DNA of 64,000 nucleotides from Ascaphus truei (Eukaryota; Chordata; Amphibia; Anura; Ascaphidae): the NCBI GenBank assembly GCA_036426205.1, contig CM071568.1:40513221-40577220 (forward strand), written 5' to 3'. Position 1 is the first letter of the stretch; each line of letters starts with the position of its first letter. The notes under the pieces are model-generated. The model worked only from the letters and a program-made list of their open reading frames with translations, did not search any database and was not told the DNA's origin. Both the position numbers and the translations under genes were made by a program. Shown here piece after piece: positions 1-11,690 of this stretch.

Positions 1-1366
1 CGGTGCCTGGTTCTTAAAGCCTATGGTACCCCTGCCTCCGGAACCAACCAAAGAAGAAGAGGCGCCTGATGGTTCTACCAAGGCGGGTGAAGCCGCTACT
101 AGTTCCCCCACTTCAGCGATGGAGGTGCAGGAGGAGCTGTGTGCCCAATTGGACATTCCAGATCCAGCTCCCAGGCGGGAACCTCTGAGGACAGGACCCG
201 CAGAGGAAGATGCCATCACCCTCTCTGCCTCAACCACGGAGGCGGAGGAGATGAACGACAAAGCTACTCTAGTTCCCCGTTGCAACCAAACGGGAAGAGC
301 CAAGGTCAAGCCAGCCACGAAGCTGAGAGAACCATTGGCGGAAAAGAGCGCGACCGCCGTGGAGGTACCGGAGCATGCCAGCTTCGTACCAACAGCCACT
401 GGTTGCCTCGCAGGAGACCCCGGTGACTCCCTTGTGGAGGATCCGATAGTGATACCCTCCGAGGAAGAGGTTGAAATTCAATCGGTGGCGATGCGCCTGC
501 CGGCGGACCACCCTCGTGAGATCACCAAGCCAACTATCTCGGCAGATGCGGTGAATCCCGATATGGGCCCGTGTGCCCTACCACGGCCACTCCGGCCTGC
601 AGAGGTACCAGCGGTCCCAGGCTTGGGATCAGTACCTGCCCACGACGACGGGGGCAAGTTGACTGCCCCAGGGGTGTCGGGTGTGAGCTCCCCAGTGATC
701 GTGGGGCCTGGTGGCTCCAAAGGTAGGGTCACCTGGGCGATGGGCTCACCCCGTCATCGCGTCCTGGTGGAGGTGTCTCCCCCAGAAGATCTCTGCAGAC
801 CCGGGAGCGGATTTGACCTCATCAAGGTATCCGGTACAGCGGCCCGGAGCGACACTTACTCTTGCACGAGGAATCTCCAAGCTTGGCCTTCTCAAAACAC
901 GGGTCTGCACGAAGAGGTTGTGCTGCCCACAGAAGGTGTCACCGTTAAAGGGATTGCTGGAGCGGACAAAGACTGTGTTGAGACCGCTCTGGTAGTTGTG
1001 GCCTCTCCCATGTGCACGATGGAGCGTTTTGTTCGCCTTGTGGTGGACCGAGGCAAGAGACTGAACCTCCATGTCTCCCGCGAGACTAAACCGGAGGATC
1101 CGGCAAGGGTCAATACCCAGGACCCCTTACTATTTTTTCTACGAGGGGGAGGCGGTGGTTTGGCGGAAGAGACTGATCTTGAGCTCCAAAAGACTCACAG
1201 GAGTCAAGGTGGGATACCCTCACCCAATCAGTTAGGGGCACTCCACTCTGAGACTCAGCTGGCCTCGGGTATCCATGCAAGTATGTCAGATATTGGTGAA
1301 CAAATGCATTTTTCATTATATAATCCTCTGTTGCATGGTTGCTACCCAAGCAAGGTCGTTGGGGTT
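1..1366 (+). mobile_element. 3' internal region of an LTR retroelement with an unassigned ORF
   Basis: One frame stays open from 23 to 1885, 620 codons, and runs on into the LTR that follows, so its natural end is uncertain. The product is hydrophilic and rich in Pro, Glu, Ala and Thr. I see no zinc knuckle, protease, RT, integrase or envelope motif and do not recognise it. It could be the tail of a polyprotein, an extra 3' ORF, or open by chance in CpG-rich DNA. The assignment to an LTR element rests only on the purine tract and LTR directly downstream. The element's 5' part lies left of the window. Confidence 0.5.
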
Positions 1367-1381
1367 CTACGAGGGGGAGAA
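1367..1381 (+). promoter_or_regulatory. polypurine tract before the 3' LTR
   Basis: The run ACGAGGGGGAGAA stands directly before the LTR start TGTAGCCC. This is the usual place for the plus-strand primer of an LTR element. A near-duplicate, CTACGAGGGGGAGG, lies at about 1139-1152, so the tract may have been duplicated. Confidence 0.6.
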
Positions 1382-1624
1382 TGTAGCCCTGGTCTATTTT
1401 TCCCCTCTGACAGCCCCCTCCGCGTGTGCCGAGCGATCGCAGGTGCCGCCGTTGCCACTGACGGACCCGCCGGGAGAACGCGAGGGTGGGGGCTAGTGCA
1501 GGGAGCTGTGCGCTGTTCCCTGATGCGGCCGGTTGCCTGGGACGCGAGCGGCCCGTTGTTAGGGCCGCGATCGCGTTGCCGAGGTCCCGGCGGCTCGGGG
1601 AACAGGGCGCCGCCATTGCGCGAT

Positions 1625-1790
1625 ACTTCGCGCATGCGCAGGGACCCGCAGGAGCATAGAAGGTCCCAGAGAAGTCGCGCGAGGGCAAGGAAAAGGTTGC
1701 GGCGGCCATTGGGCGTTCGCGCATGCGCAGGGCAAGTGCGCATGCGGCCCCAATGCTGTAGCAGCCTCCTGGGAACTACAACTCCCAGGA
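1625..1790 (+). promoter_or_regulatory. LTR promoter block with NRF1-like and ZNF143-like sites
   Basis: GCGCATGCGCAGG occurs at about 1631 and again at about 1719, with a third related GCGCATGCGG near 1737. These match the NRF1 palindrome. ACTACAACTCCCAGGAGGCA at about 1775 resembles the ZNF143 element. A CRE-like AACGTCAG follows at about 1883. Such sites are known from strong vertebrate CpG-island promoters; use here is inferred. Confidence 0.5.
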
Positions 1791-1945
1791 GGCATAGGGA
1801 GACAGGCACCAGGTGCCTGATAGGAGCCAATAGGCTGGAGGATTCCCACACAGGAGAAAGGATACTTTTCGCGGGCTTAGTGTAACGTCAGTCAGGCTGA
1901 GGAGGAGGAAGGGGAAGGAAGGGTGCAGGGAGCGAGTGGCTCCTG

Positions 1946-1958
1946 CACCAGGTAAGGT
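1946..1958 (+). promoter_or_regulatory. possible 5' splice site in the LTR
   Basis: CACCAG|GTAAGG is a near-consensus donor about 70 bp downstream of the likely start region of the LTR promoter. If used, LTR-initiated RNA would be spliced. No acceptor was identified. Confidence 0.3.
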
Positions 1959-2639
1959 TTCCCCAAGTCCCAGGCAGGCCCCAATCCCTGTTAGGGTAGG
2001 GGGTAATTGATAAGGGACGGCCCGAGATAGGGGGGGTTGCCCTTAGGTGTGTTAGTGCTGTGTAATGTTGTTGCATGTTGTTGCTGCATGTACTGAGGGC
2101 AGTGTGTGCAGCGTGTGTTGCTGTCTGCAGGCTGACTGTGTGTGCAGTGTGTCTGCTGCAGGCGCTGTTAGTATTAGCAAGTTATTAGCTAGAGTTAGGA
2201 CTGGGACGAGCGAGGGGAGTGGGGCAGGTTATTAACCCCGCAGGCCCTAGGAGTTTCCCCAAAGCCCCACAGGTTGCTGTACTATAGGGACGGCCTGTAG
2301 TGTAGACATTGGGTGGGGGTATTACCGGACACTGGGTGGGAACACCGATATTGTGTGTAAGGGTATACAGTTATAGTATAAGGTTGTGTTATGTTTTATA
2401 TGTGTGTTAGTAAAGTATTAGTTATTATCCCTACTGTGTATGTGTTTATTGAGTGTCCTGCGAGGAACCACTTCCCCCTTTGGAGGGAGCCATCGCAGGT
2501 GGATGCGCGGCGCATGTAAATATGTAAGTGTTACCCCAGGCTCCCAGCTAGCGGAGGCTCAGATCTCCTGGAGCCGCAGGTGTTATACAGCTACCAGTAG
2601 TCCCTTAGGAAGGTGTTCAGAAAAAGGGCTACATATTTA

Positions 2640-2880
2640 AAGACAATGCATGCATAGTTAAAGATAATATATGTTATAGGCAAATGTAACACTTACAGAC
2701 CAGATTAAAATGTGAGACAGCTTTAGTTTTGAAAGAACTTAGACTGGTGGCGGCTGTGAGAGTCTCAGGTAGATTGTTCCAGTTGTGAGGTGCATGGTAA
2801 GAGAAGGAGGAGCAGACGGATACTTTGTTGAACCTTGGCACCGTACATGCTATGAAGCCGTTTTCCCTATACTAGAGAAG
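2640..2880. repeat. interspersed repeat fragment, class unclear
   Basis: Phrases such as TAGATTGTTCCAGTTGTGAG resemble the block at 12640-13190 and the LINE-tail repeat near 59900. It is probably a piece of a non-LTR retrotransposon 3' region. No coding sequence is seen. Confidence 0.3.
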
Positions 2881-4468
2881 AGATGATCATCATTCAAATG
2901 AATGGGACTATACTATTCTGTAGAATAGTAGTGGAATTACTGTACTGCCCTTTGCAAAGACATTACAATTTGGTGCATGTAAAAAAAAAAACATACAAGA
3001 AACAAACAAATAAAATCCACACTAAACATGTTATATTAAAATTATTATCACAAGCAATTATGTGTGAAGAAAGCGTGGGTGGTACAATTGGAGCTTCCAA
3101 AGTCGTACCCACAGTGAATTGTGTCAGCTGCTGCAAGGCATTGTGGGGTGTGCCTTTGGAAGCTCCTGTGGTGATTGATACCACTAACGCCGCCTTTGCA
3201 CATTGAGATGCGGTTTGGTACCTTACTAAGCGCTCGGTCTTTCCATGAGCTCAGCACATTATACTGCCCTGGTTCAGTCAAACAGTTTTCATAGCTACAT
3301 TGTGGGGAGTCGGCAAAAACATTTATTAATTAGGTGTTCGTGAAACAAATGTAAAAGAAAGTGGGAGCCACTGTTTTAGAGCAATTGATCTTAAAATATT
3401 TTTTTTTTAAAAATACACTGTACCGTCACAATGAATTTTATACGCACATTCGTCATTGTTTATTTAATACAAAATTAGCTTAGTCACTGGTCATTTACAC
3501 TATGGATAACATCAGTTCTACCTGTTTTATTTACAGTTAGTAGATTGATCATGAAGCAGTGTATGCAGCCTCTTTGGGAAAACAAGAACACCAAACAGCA
3601 GCCCAGATCAGAAGACAAATGGGCATGAATTAAAACTAGGCAGACATATTGATTACATCTTTTAATTAGAGCTATGGTAATCAGTATCAAAGCTGCAAAG
3701 GATTACTGCGCATTCCGGTTTCCGGTGTAGATTTATATTCAGCCTACATATCCAAGTAACTGAATCCAATAACAGAGTTCATTTGTAAATGATTGCATTT
3801 ATTCCTTATGATTCAGGTGCTTATGACAATTTACGTAGGTCATTTTGGCAATGTAAATTGTCTTATTCTATACTAATTGACAAATCATTCTAGGGAAGAT
3901 GGGGCATTGGGGAGTCTAACTGCTTTACACAATCACATCTCTAAACAAGGAAAATGTGAAAATGTGATATGCACATACAAAGCAGGCATCGTGCACCTTT
4001 AATTAGGCCAACAATCATTTGTAGAATGCAAGATATTAAACTTATATCTGAGAGAGAATGCTGACATTTGAAGCATGTACTTAGTAAACTACTGGATACA
4101 TATTTTTTAAGTCTCCCTAGGCCAAAAAACTTATGAGTACATTAAATATATTGGCCAGATGTCAGTTTAGTAGTATCTCCAGTTGTGTATATATCCCCTC
4201 AAATGCACCTCCATATAAATTAGGGAGACAAGCCAGTGATAAGAGAGGGGTATACCTGAGGTACCTGGCTGGGAGATTTGCTAATATCTATTCAAAGTAT
4301 ATTTAAGTGAGTCCCATCCCACACGTCATAAAAGGATTTCCATATCAACTATAGTATATAGAGTTGATGAGTCTAAGGCACGAATCTAATGACTGGAATG
4401 GTGTCAGACCCAACAGAACCGACAACCCATGCTTTTCTTGGCCACAGCTCTAGCAGTGTGAGCTAAAC
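2881..4468. other. unassigned AT-rich sequence with one foldback
   Basis: No gene or recognisable mobile element. A foldback lies at about 3077-3186: GGAGCTTCCAAAG on the left and CTTTGGAAGCTCC on the right, with extended arms GTGGTA and TACCAC. It may be a small MITE. The rest looks like unique, non-coding DNA. Confidence 0.4.
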
Positions 4469-5199
4469 TGACAGATAAAAAATTGACAGACAGGCGCACT
4501 AAGGGGCAAAAATGGCTTTAATGTTAAAAGATGAACAAGTATACAATAGGGATAGGGCAATGGGCATCCAAAACAAAATAAAAGAATGGTGAATAAACAA
4601 TAAAACGAGGGTAAAACAAGTATTAGAATAGCTGGCTATACACCAGCAAGGGCGGAGGAGTGAGACAGGTCAATACTACTTCACATAAGCACTAAAGAAG
4701 GGATCCGGAACCGATCTAAGTACATACCCTTGCTGATCAGGGGAAGTGAAGTGTAGGGACCTAGACAGCCTCCAACTGCAAAACTCCACAGGAACAGTCA
4801 CACGTGACCTCTACGCGTTTCGCACTTCCTGACGAAGCTCTACGTGCGAAACGCGTAGAGGTCACGTGTGACTGTTCCTGTGGAGTTTTGCAGTCGGAGG
4901 CTGTGCAGGTCCCTACACTTCACTTCCCTCTGATCAGCAGGGTATGTACATAGATCGGTTCCAGATCCCTTCTTTAGTGCTTATGTGAAGTAGTATTGAC
5001 CTGTCTCACTCCTCCGCCCTTGCTGGTGTATAGCCAGCTATTCTAATACTTGTTTCACCCTCATTTTATTGTTTATTCACCATTGTTTTATTTTGATTTG
5101 GTTTTGGTTGCCCATTGCCCTATCCCTATTGTTCATCTTTTAACATTAAAGCCATTTTTGCCCCTTAGTGCGCCTGTCTGTCAATTGTTTTTCTGTCTG
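4469..5199. repeat. 730-bp palindrome, PLE-like tail in inverted duplicate
   Basis: Two arms of about 355 bp are near-perfect reverse complements around a centre at about 4834. The outer ends share TTGACAGACAGGCGCACTAA and its complement. The centre carries a hammerhead-like core and the ACGCGTAGAG motif on both sides. The arms resemble the noncoding tails of Penelope-like elements elsewhere in the window. No ORF crosses it. Confidence 0.75.
4829..4855 (+). ncRNA. hammerhead-like core at a palindrome centre
   Basis: CTGACGA is followed 12 bases later by GAAACGCGTA. A short stem II (AGC..GC) and a weak stem I (TTC with GAG) can be drawn. The stems are shorter than in the other copies, so activity is doubtful. 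Confidence 0.35.
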
Positions 5200-6308
5200 T
5201 GAGCTCCTTTGCGGGAGCTCACCTTTACAGGGGGTGTGTGGAGTCCCCCAGACTATACTCTAGAGGGACTATACTCAGTGATATCCCTAGCGCGGAGTGA
5301 CATTTCTGCCTTTCGTGTAAACTGGCAGATAGCTAGTATTAGTCACATCCTACTTTTGAGCTGCTCACTGCTCACACATTATGCTAATCTAGCTATTAGC
5401 ATATCTCACGGGTATCCCAGGTGTGCTCCTCAAGGAACATTAAACTGTCAACCAGGAAGTGGAAGTGAAGGTACACTACCAAACATAGTGTAAAAGGGCA
5501 GGCAGGCTGCCTACCAGCACAAGTAGAGATAGGTGAACAAAAAACAAATATTTGCGGTCCAAATTTTTATATATTCACTCTTCTCTACTGGAAGGTGCCA
5601 TAGGGCAGGGGTGCGTAAACTTAAGTCTGCGTCCCCTGCCTGCTCTCCCCCTCTGCTCGTGCCCTCCCCCCCTTACCTGTTCTCTAGTGTCTCCTGAAGT
5701 CACAACGACATTTGACGCCACATTGCCATGGCGACACATCGTCAGAAGCCGCCAGTGACCAGGTAAGCGAATTTACAGAGGTCTCACATGTGCTCCGCGA
5801 TATTTCATTTAAATGCTTTGGGGAAGAGCATGGGGCCTCTGTAAGCACCACCCCCCTGCAATATTTTGCACCCACCAGTTTGCACACCCTGCCTTAGGGT
5901 ACAGACTGCTGAGTAAATATGGCCAATTACCTCTCATGCATCTACTAGGTGGTGCTAAATACAACTTCTGGTCCCAGAAGATTGTCCATTCAAGTCAATA
6001 TGCTGCAAGATGTCTTCCAGCACCACTTAGTAAATATATGCCTTCATCGTTAATCTCTATTTTATTATTTCACGTATCACTGTTAAAGCCAGCACATCCA
6101 TTAACTAGCTTATGTACATTGTAGTTTTCCACAATATATTTCTGTATTGCTGTCACAAATTCCACATTTTAATACAGTACTGTATATTCATTCTGAAATA
6201 TTCACTGTGATACATTCTATTATAGAACAAATACATTGATGAAATGCTTGCCTTTCGTTTTGAAAAGAGCTTTGCATAAGCCATTTGTGTTGCTGATTCC
6301 AGCAAATG
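5200..6308. other. unassigned sequence
   Basis: No gene, LTR or transposon end is recognised. ORFs here are short and without known motifs. The stretch from about 5900 to 6045 has mirrored AGTAAATAT words but no convincing terminal repeats. Confidence 0.4.
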
Positions 6309-6546
6309 ATTCATATTTCACAATAAATATATAATTTTGAAAACAAATTTACATATAAATGTATAATCAGTATCACTTTAGAATGTCAAATGTGCCCTTT
6401 ATAGAAGCTTTTATAGATACCATCTGTTCTTACCAAGTGAATATAATTACAGGTAAAATATTTCCTCTTTATTATATTCATTAAAAAATACCGTATAGCC
6501 TATATTAGATCCAGCTAATAAAGTTTGTTCCCTGCAATTTACAGTA
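6309..6546 (+). repeat. left copy of a diverged direct duplication
   Basis: About 235 bp match 7728-7965 in the same orientation, including AAATATATAATTTTG near the start and GATACCATCTGTTCTTA in the middle. The copies differ by substitutions and small indels. It is either an old local duplication or two copies of an unknown repeat. Each copy carries one private TACAGTA or TACTGTA insertion. Confidence 0.75.
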
Positions 6547-7727
6547 CCAATGCAATATAATATATTCATAACCATTTGTTCCATGACTTGCAAATTTATG
6601 CATGACTGTTTGTACTGTAAATGTGGTCTCCCATTGGAGTTAATGGGTTAATTCCTCAATACAAGTGTATTGTGTCTTCTCCGTAGGATACAGACCTATC
6701 TTAGCTAGGGAGTGTGGCTGCAGGCTAAATTGTAAATGGCAATAAATTCTTAGTCCCTTCCGCTCTTCCCCAACCTCTTCCTTTATTGAAAAACCTCTGG
6801 GCAGGGTGACTTCTTACACACCCAAAACAGGGGTGCCTGAAACAACATGTTGTTCCCCACTTGCAATTGCCGTCGTTCAACACACTCCTCTCACAGAGTT
6901 GGTAAATTGCCAGGTGTGCAGATGAAGGGGCGGGCAGGTAGGGCACGTGCTCAGGGTGCCAACCAAAAGGGGCACAGCTGCCAAATCAAAGGTAAGGGCA
7001 GCACACGCCCTACCAAGTAGCAGTGTCGGCGGTGTAGGGAGAATAGAATTTGTCTTGCTTCTGAAGTCCTAGTATGTAAGGGGTTAACGTTTGTCTTTTA
7101 AGTAAATGCGGATGGTTGCTGTAATAATGCTTACTGTTACTGTAGTCGTGCTTACTGCTGCTGTTATAATCTAAAAGTACCAGTAAATAGTTTGTTGTGA
7201 GTTGTGATAGCATGGATGGAGCCCCTCTACCCCCCTTCCCCTCCCCCCTCCCAACCCCCCCATTTCCTGAGCCTGTTTCCTCACAGTCACACTATATATG
7301 CCTGTCTCGGACACAGGAAAAACAGAACCTCATCCAGGGATAAGGCTAACAGTGAAGCTGTTTGTGTCTGGGACAAAAGCCATTGCAGATAAACAACTTT
7401 AGCTACAGTACCAGGCATCTGAAGAGATGTGGGGCTTCCCCTGGTTAACTGTGTGTGGTATCCTGCCTGCTGTAAGCTGCATATAACAGAAGCCAAGTAC
7501 AGTATTAATAAACAATATTTGACTAACAATTGGTGTGGATGTATCCATGTGTATTCGTTGGTTATATTGACAATCCGAACAAGCATTTCCTGTCAGCACA
7601 GGTGGCGTGTACTGCGCGCCGCGCCGACACAACTGCGGGGGAGGGCGGGGGACCTCACATGAGTGTGCTGGCGTAGTAGGCTCACAAATGGCGACGGCAG
7701 TAGTTTGGGTAGGTTTTGCTGAAGACT
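6547..7727. other. unassigned sequence between the duplicated blocks
   Basis: Includes a C-rich run at 7225-7265. No coding motif or transposon terminus is seen. ORFs are short and unsupported. Confidence 0.4.
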
Positions 7728-7965
7728 CAGATTTCATAATAAATATATAATTTTGATAACAAATTTACATATAAATGTATAATCAGTATAACTATAGCAT
7801 TTTAAATGTGCCCTTTCAAGAAGCTTTTACAGATACCATCTGTTCTTAGCAAGTGAATATAACTACAGGTAAAATATGTCCTCTTTATTATTTATTCTAA
7901 AAAAACATATAGCCTATATTAGATCTACTGTAGCTAATATAATTTATTATGTGCAATTTACCAAC
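7728..7965 (+). repeat. right copy of the direct duplication
   Basis: Partner of 6309-6546, about 1.42 kb downstream. Where the left copy reads GCAATTTACAGTACC, this copy reads GCAATTTACC. Where this copy reads GATCTACTGTAGCTAAT, the left copy reads GATCCAGCTAAT. Confidence 0.75.
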
Positions 7966-8598
7966 ATACTGAAGTTTATGTAAAATGAATGCATTGAGCA
8001 ATGCAATATCCTTTGAAGACAAACCTCATAGTATTGCCACCAGGCAACGCCCCCAAATGTATTAAACGCCTACAATACTGTATCTTGGTACTTAAAAAGA
8101 TGTGGGCATAGGTGACTTTTCTGCTATCAAGCTACTAAGAATAACAAATGCTTCCAGCTAATTCCAAAATGTCCTTGTAATTTGCTTCTCCTTCTCGTTG
8201 TAATTATCATCACTCTTCTTGTCATCTCCTACCAGCAGATCTTTACAAGCCGGAAGCTGCTCTTCTCTTTTGTAGCAAGTGGCAAATGCATAGCAAGCGG
8301 GCTTGCCTTACATGAATAGGCCCCCCCTTACGTCTGTCAATTCCTTAGCTACTTTCACCATTGCAGCAGCCGCCACCTCTTGCAACCCCTAAGGCTACGT
8401 CCATAGCAGGGGAAGCCGCGCTGAGCCGTGCGGACGCTCCACGCTGAGCACCTGCATCCTCAATGAGGATGTCTTTAGAGGGGGCTCATGCGAGCGTCTG
8501 CAGGCGTGCTGAGGCGTTGGGATTTTCAGCCGACAGCAGAGCCTGTTTCTAAGCGCGCTGTCGGCTGAAAACCTCCAATCACAGCAAAGCAGCATCAA
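7966..8598. other. unassigned sequence with a GC-rich hairpin
   Basis: From about 8390 the base composition turns GC-rich. A hairpin at about 8522-8573 pairs TTTTCAGCCGACAGC with GCTGTCGGCTGAAAA, a 15-bp perfect stem with a loop of about 22 bases. It may be part of a DNA-transposon end; no partner terminus was found. Confidence 0.45.
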
Positions 8599-9370
8599 CG
8601 TCACGGCGCTGTGACGTCAGCGCTGTGACATTGACATCGGTGCGTCACCCAAACACGGTGGAGCCTACCCAGCGGGCGATATGGGTCTGGCATTGGGAAG
8701 CCATTGCTGGTAGGCACGGTTCCAATTGGCCAGTTCGAATTTCCCACTTCCTGGCATCCTGAGTTCCCTCGACACACCCCATCCACTGACGCGTAAAGCA
8801 AGACAATCCCCCAGCTCGGATTGGCTGTTACGAGTACGATCCGTGCTCTGATTGGTCAGCAGTCCCTCTTCCATGTTAAACATAGAAGAGCGAAGTCTAT
8901 GTAGGGACTGGCTGATCAGAGAACCAGACGATCTTGAGCTTGGTTCGGTGAAGCGCTGGCGGATTTTCAAAAGTGCGTTGCTCCGAATAGCAAAGCACTC
9001 ATCACGGAGGTGCCGGAGAAGCCTAGCTTAGCTGAGGACAAGTTCTCAGATTGCGGCCATGTTCTAGCTTTTGCCTTTCTCGCGGTTATCGGGTATAGCC
9101 AGGTATCTGTCCCGAAAACAGTACCGTGACGTTCCTGGATGTGGAGTGGAGTGGACAAGGTAAGCATTCTGAAGCAGGCGCCCTGCACCTAGTTGGGTCT
9201 TGAGACTCCTCCCCGAGTCCACCAGTTAAGTGTGTATTTCTTGTATTTTGTATATCATTTTGTGTCTGCTGGTCTCACCAGAATAAACCCATTTTATTCC
9301 ACTATTTTGTCCAGCCTAGTGAATTGATCACAGAAGGTAAAGGTGTTAAAAGTACTGGTCTCCCGTGACA
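8599..9370 (+). mobile_element. LTR-like block with CCAAT boxes and AATAAA
   Basis: Ends are CGTCACGG and CCGTGACA, nearly inverted if the first base has mutated from T. Inside are TGACGTCA at about 8611, three ATTGG/CCAAT-type boxes between 8720 and 8860, a donor-like AAGGTAAGC at about 9159, and AATAAA at 9282-9287 followed by T-rich DNA. The order fits U3-R-U5 of a solo LTR in plus orientation. No target duplication or internal coding region is visible, so this remains tentative. Confidence 0.4.
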
Positions 9371-11415
9371 ATGGACCCCTGCCCTAGACAACCTTCATGG
9401 TAATTACTGGGATCCCTAACCACCCCGTACAGTCCAACCACCCTGGCCCTCACTCCTCCACCTGCATCCACCACAACCATCATCTCTAGGATGCACCAGT
9501 CCCCCCTGTCTTGCCCGCTGTGCCCTTAGGACATACAGTCTTTCAGACCTTCCGTGACTCCTTCCCTCACTTGTTCCTCGAACTTCTGGCAGCCTGGCTC
9601 GCTCTGCCCAATGTTTTGCAGGGAGTGGGGGGCAGTCCGGGGACCTTCTCCTCTATCCTCTTCTACCAGTGCTCCCTCCTCTCACATGACAGCTGCTCTA
9701 GAGGCTGGGCCAGCCTCCTTCGCTTCATTACAATAAAGGCTCTTTGTCTGGTGTGTCTTCTTACCTAAAATCGACGGGGAAGCAGCCAACCACCCCCCTT
9801 CCAGTATTTCCACTTCTGCCGCCGCTATTACACGCTCATACCTGCAGCCACTCAGTTCCGAAACAGTCCCCCCCCTCCTGGATGGCTGCCAGTAGCTGCA
9901 GCTCCGACAGTGGCTTGGAACCTCATTTTTATTTGACTGTCCTGCGGCCTCACAGATGGGCTGAGCTGTACCTGTGATGGACGTGCGACCTTTGGACCTC
10001 TTTAATTGCATTCCTCCCTCTCCTTAATATACCTGCCTTCCCAAACTCGTAACCTTTCCACTGACTACTACTCTTGCCTTAGCCCCTACACTACCTTTTC
10101 AAACTTGGCCTCCACCCTTTTCCCCCACACCATCATGCCCCCTTTCTAAAGGATGCAGGAGGCTACTGTACATGGTATAATAGGTAACAGTGCAGTAGTA
10201 GAAATGTTATGTAAGAAACGGTTTTGCAAAAAACATTACTGGAATACAGTTTTCTACAATGTTCTGAGAAAGCATATTTTATTCTGAATAGAGAAGGGGA
10301 AACAGTTATCTGCTTACAGGGGTTGGAGAGAAAGTAATTAGCATTTTTTAGTCATGGAAGGATGTCAGAAGGGAAAAATAAACAAATACAGGTCTATTAC
10401 AGTAAATGTGAATATTATGTCAGCCTGACAATTAAACCAAGATTCAAATATACAACAGGCCTCAAGGGTGAAATGAAGTAGAGCAGCTGGTGAGATAAAT
10501 AATGTTGTTTTCTATAGATTGCAAGTTCACTAACATGGGTATATGATCTGCAACAGAATCATTTTGTGGACAAATTCACCAGGGAGTCGATCAGAAAAAA
10601 ACTCAGTTGAAAATGATGGCTCTAGAAAAAGATCACATACAGTACTAGGGTCTTTGATGATTGCTGACAACTACTGTACAACAAAAAAGTAACAGGCTAC
10701 CTGATGCCTGATGACTGTAAGGCATGCAATGCGTAGAAACGACACGAATGCCCAGCTAAAGGGCAACATTTTCTTTTTTTATGTGTCACACAAATAAAAA
10801 GAGCCATCAATTGTACAAAATAAAAAAAATGTGCATGGGATTGTAGAAAAATTAGATTATACAGCACTTCACATGATATTTATAGAAAGTCACAAGGTAA
10901 AATCAGATGGATCTATACTGTTGCAAGAGCACACAGACCAAGTTTTCAGAGAGAAAAACATTGGTGCTGAAGCAAGGGTTAAGTGAAATACTGAATGCAC
11001 AATGTTTCTAACCGTATTCCCTGGTAGTCAGTCTAACATCAAATATAACATTCGAATGACTACGTTTGCTCAGAGATAAAAGTGAGACAGGCTATGTGAC
11101 ATGACAAGAGGTTTTGAATTTTTCATTTGTAACCGATAAGGTGGACACTCACACAGACATATACTTTGTGTGAGACCTTTGTGGAAAGGTAATGTAGGTT
11201 CCTGGTTGGAGACTGTGATCATTGAATTATTCTAGTTGGCTGGGAGTGGAACATTATTTCTCTCTGTTGAGGGCATCTGAGAGAAGGAAGTAATATAAGT
11301 TTGAAATATATTTTCAGATTTTAAAATAGTGCTTTCTCTCATAGTTTGCTTGTGAGTAGACCGTAATGAGGAGCCATTACTTTGTGTAGATCCAGAAGCT
11401 TCAATAAACTCTCAG
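9371..11415. other. unassigned sequence
   Basis: 9420-10145 is C/T-rich with short ORFs and no motif. 10150-11415 is AT-rich. A degenerate hammerhead-like word pair, CTGATGA at 10708 and GAAAC at 10736, lies in the latter part and may mark a decayed PLE tail. No gene is supported. Confidence 0.4.
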
Positions 11416-11690
11416 GGCCTCATTCTAGTAGCTGCGATAACCAACTCATCGAGGATTTTGAGCAACTATCACAAAAAATTGATAGGTAGCTATTCAGAAA
11501 GCCTTGATGAGTTGGTGAAATCGTGCACTGAAAACATTTTCTCGGGATCTCTGGCTCCTGGCCAAACATATTGTGCAGGAGCCCCAAACTCGCAACTTTG
11601 ATAAAATCGTGCAATTCTAGTAGCCTCGATAATCTCATCGGGGCTCTGGAATTGCAATTTTATCAAAGATTCTTCTTGCCAGCAAGGTGT
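11416..11690. repeat. foldback repeat, possible MITE
   Basis: ACCAACTCATCGAGG near 11440 is mirrored by CTTGATGAGTTGGT near 11505, and TTTGATAAAATCGTGCAATT near 11598 by AATTGCAATTTTATCAAAG near 11650. These nested inverted segments suggest a miniature DNA transposon or its relic. Termini and target duplication are unclear. Confidence 0.4.

Larger units (their letters stand above)
1382..2633 (+). mobile_element. 3' LTR, 1252 bp, CpG-rich
   Basis: The block starts TGTAGCCC and ends GGGCTACA, an 8-bp perfect inverted terminus with TG..CA ends. It follows a polypurine tract, so it is the 3' LTR of a plus-strand element. The first 500 bp are CpG-rich with promoter-type sites. A T/G-rich stretch near 2400-2460 would suit a polyadenylation region. 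Target duplication cannot be tested because the 5' LTR is outside the window. The same terminal octamer type (TGTARCCC) recurs in LTRs at 32717, 56361 and 57538. Confidence 0.7.

Noticed and set aside
10708..10742. Hammerhead ribozyme
   Set aside because: CTGATGA and GAAAC are present but stem II and stem I do not pair convincingly; kept only as a possible relic.
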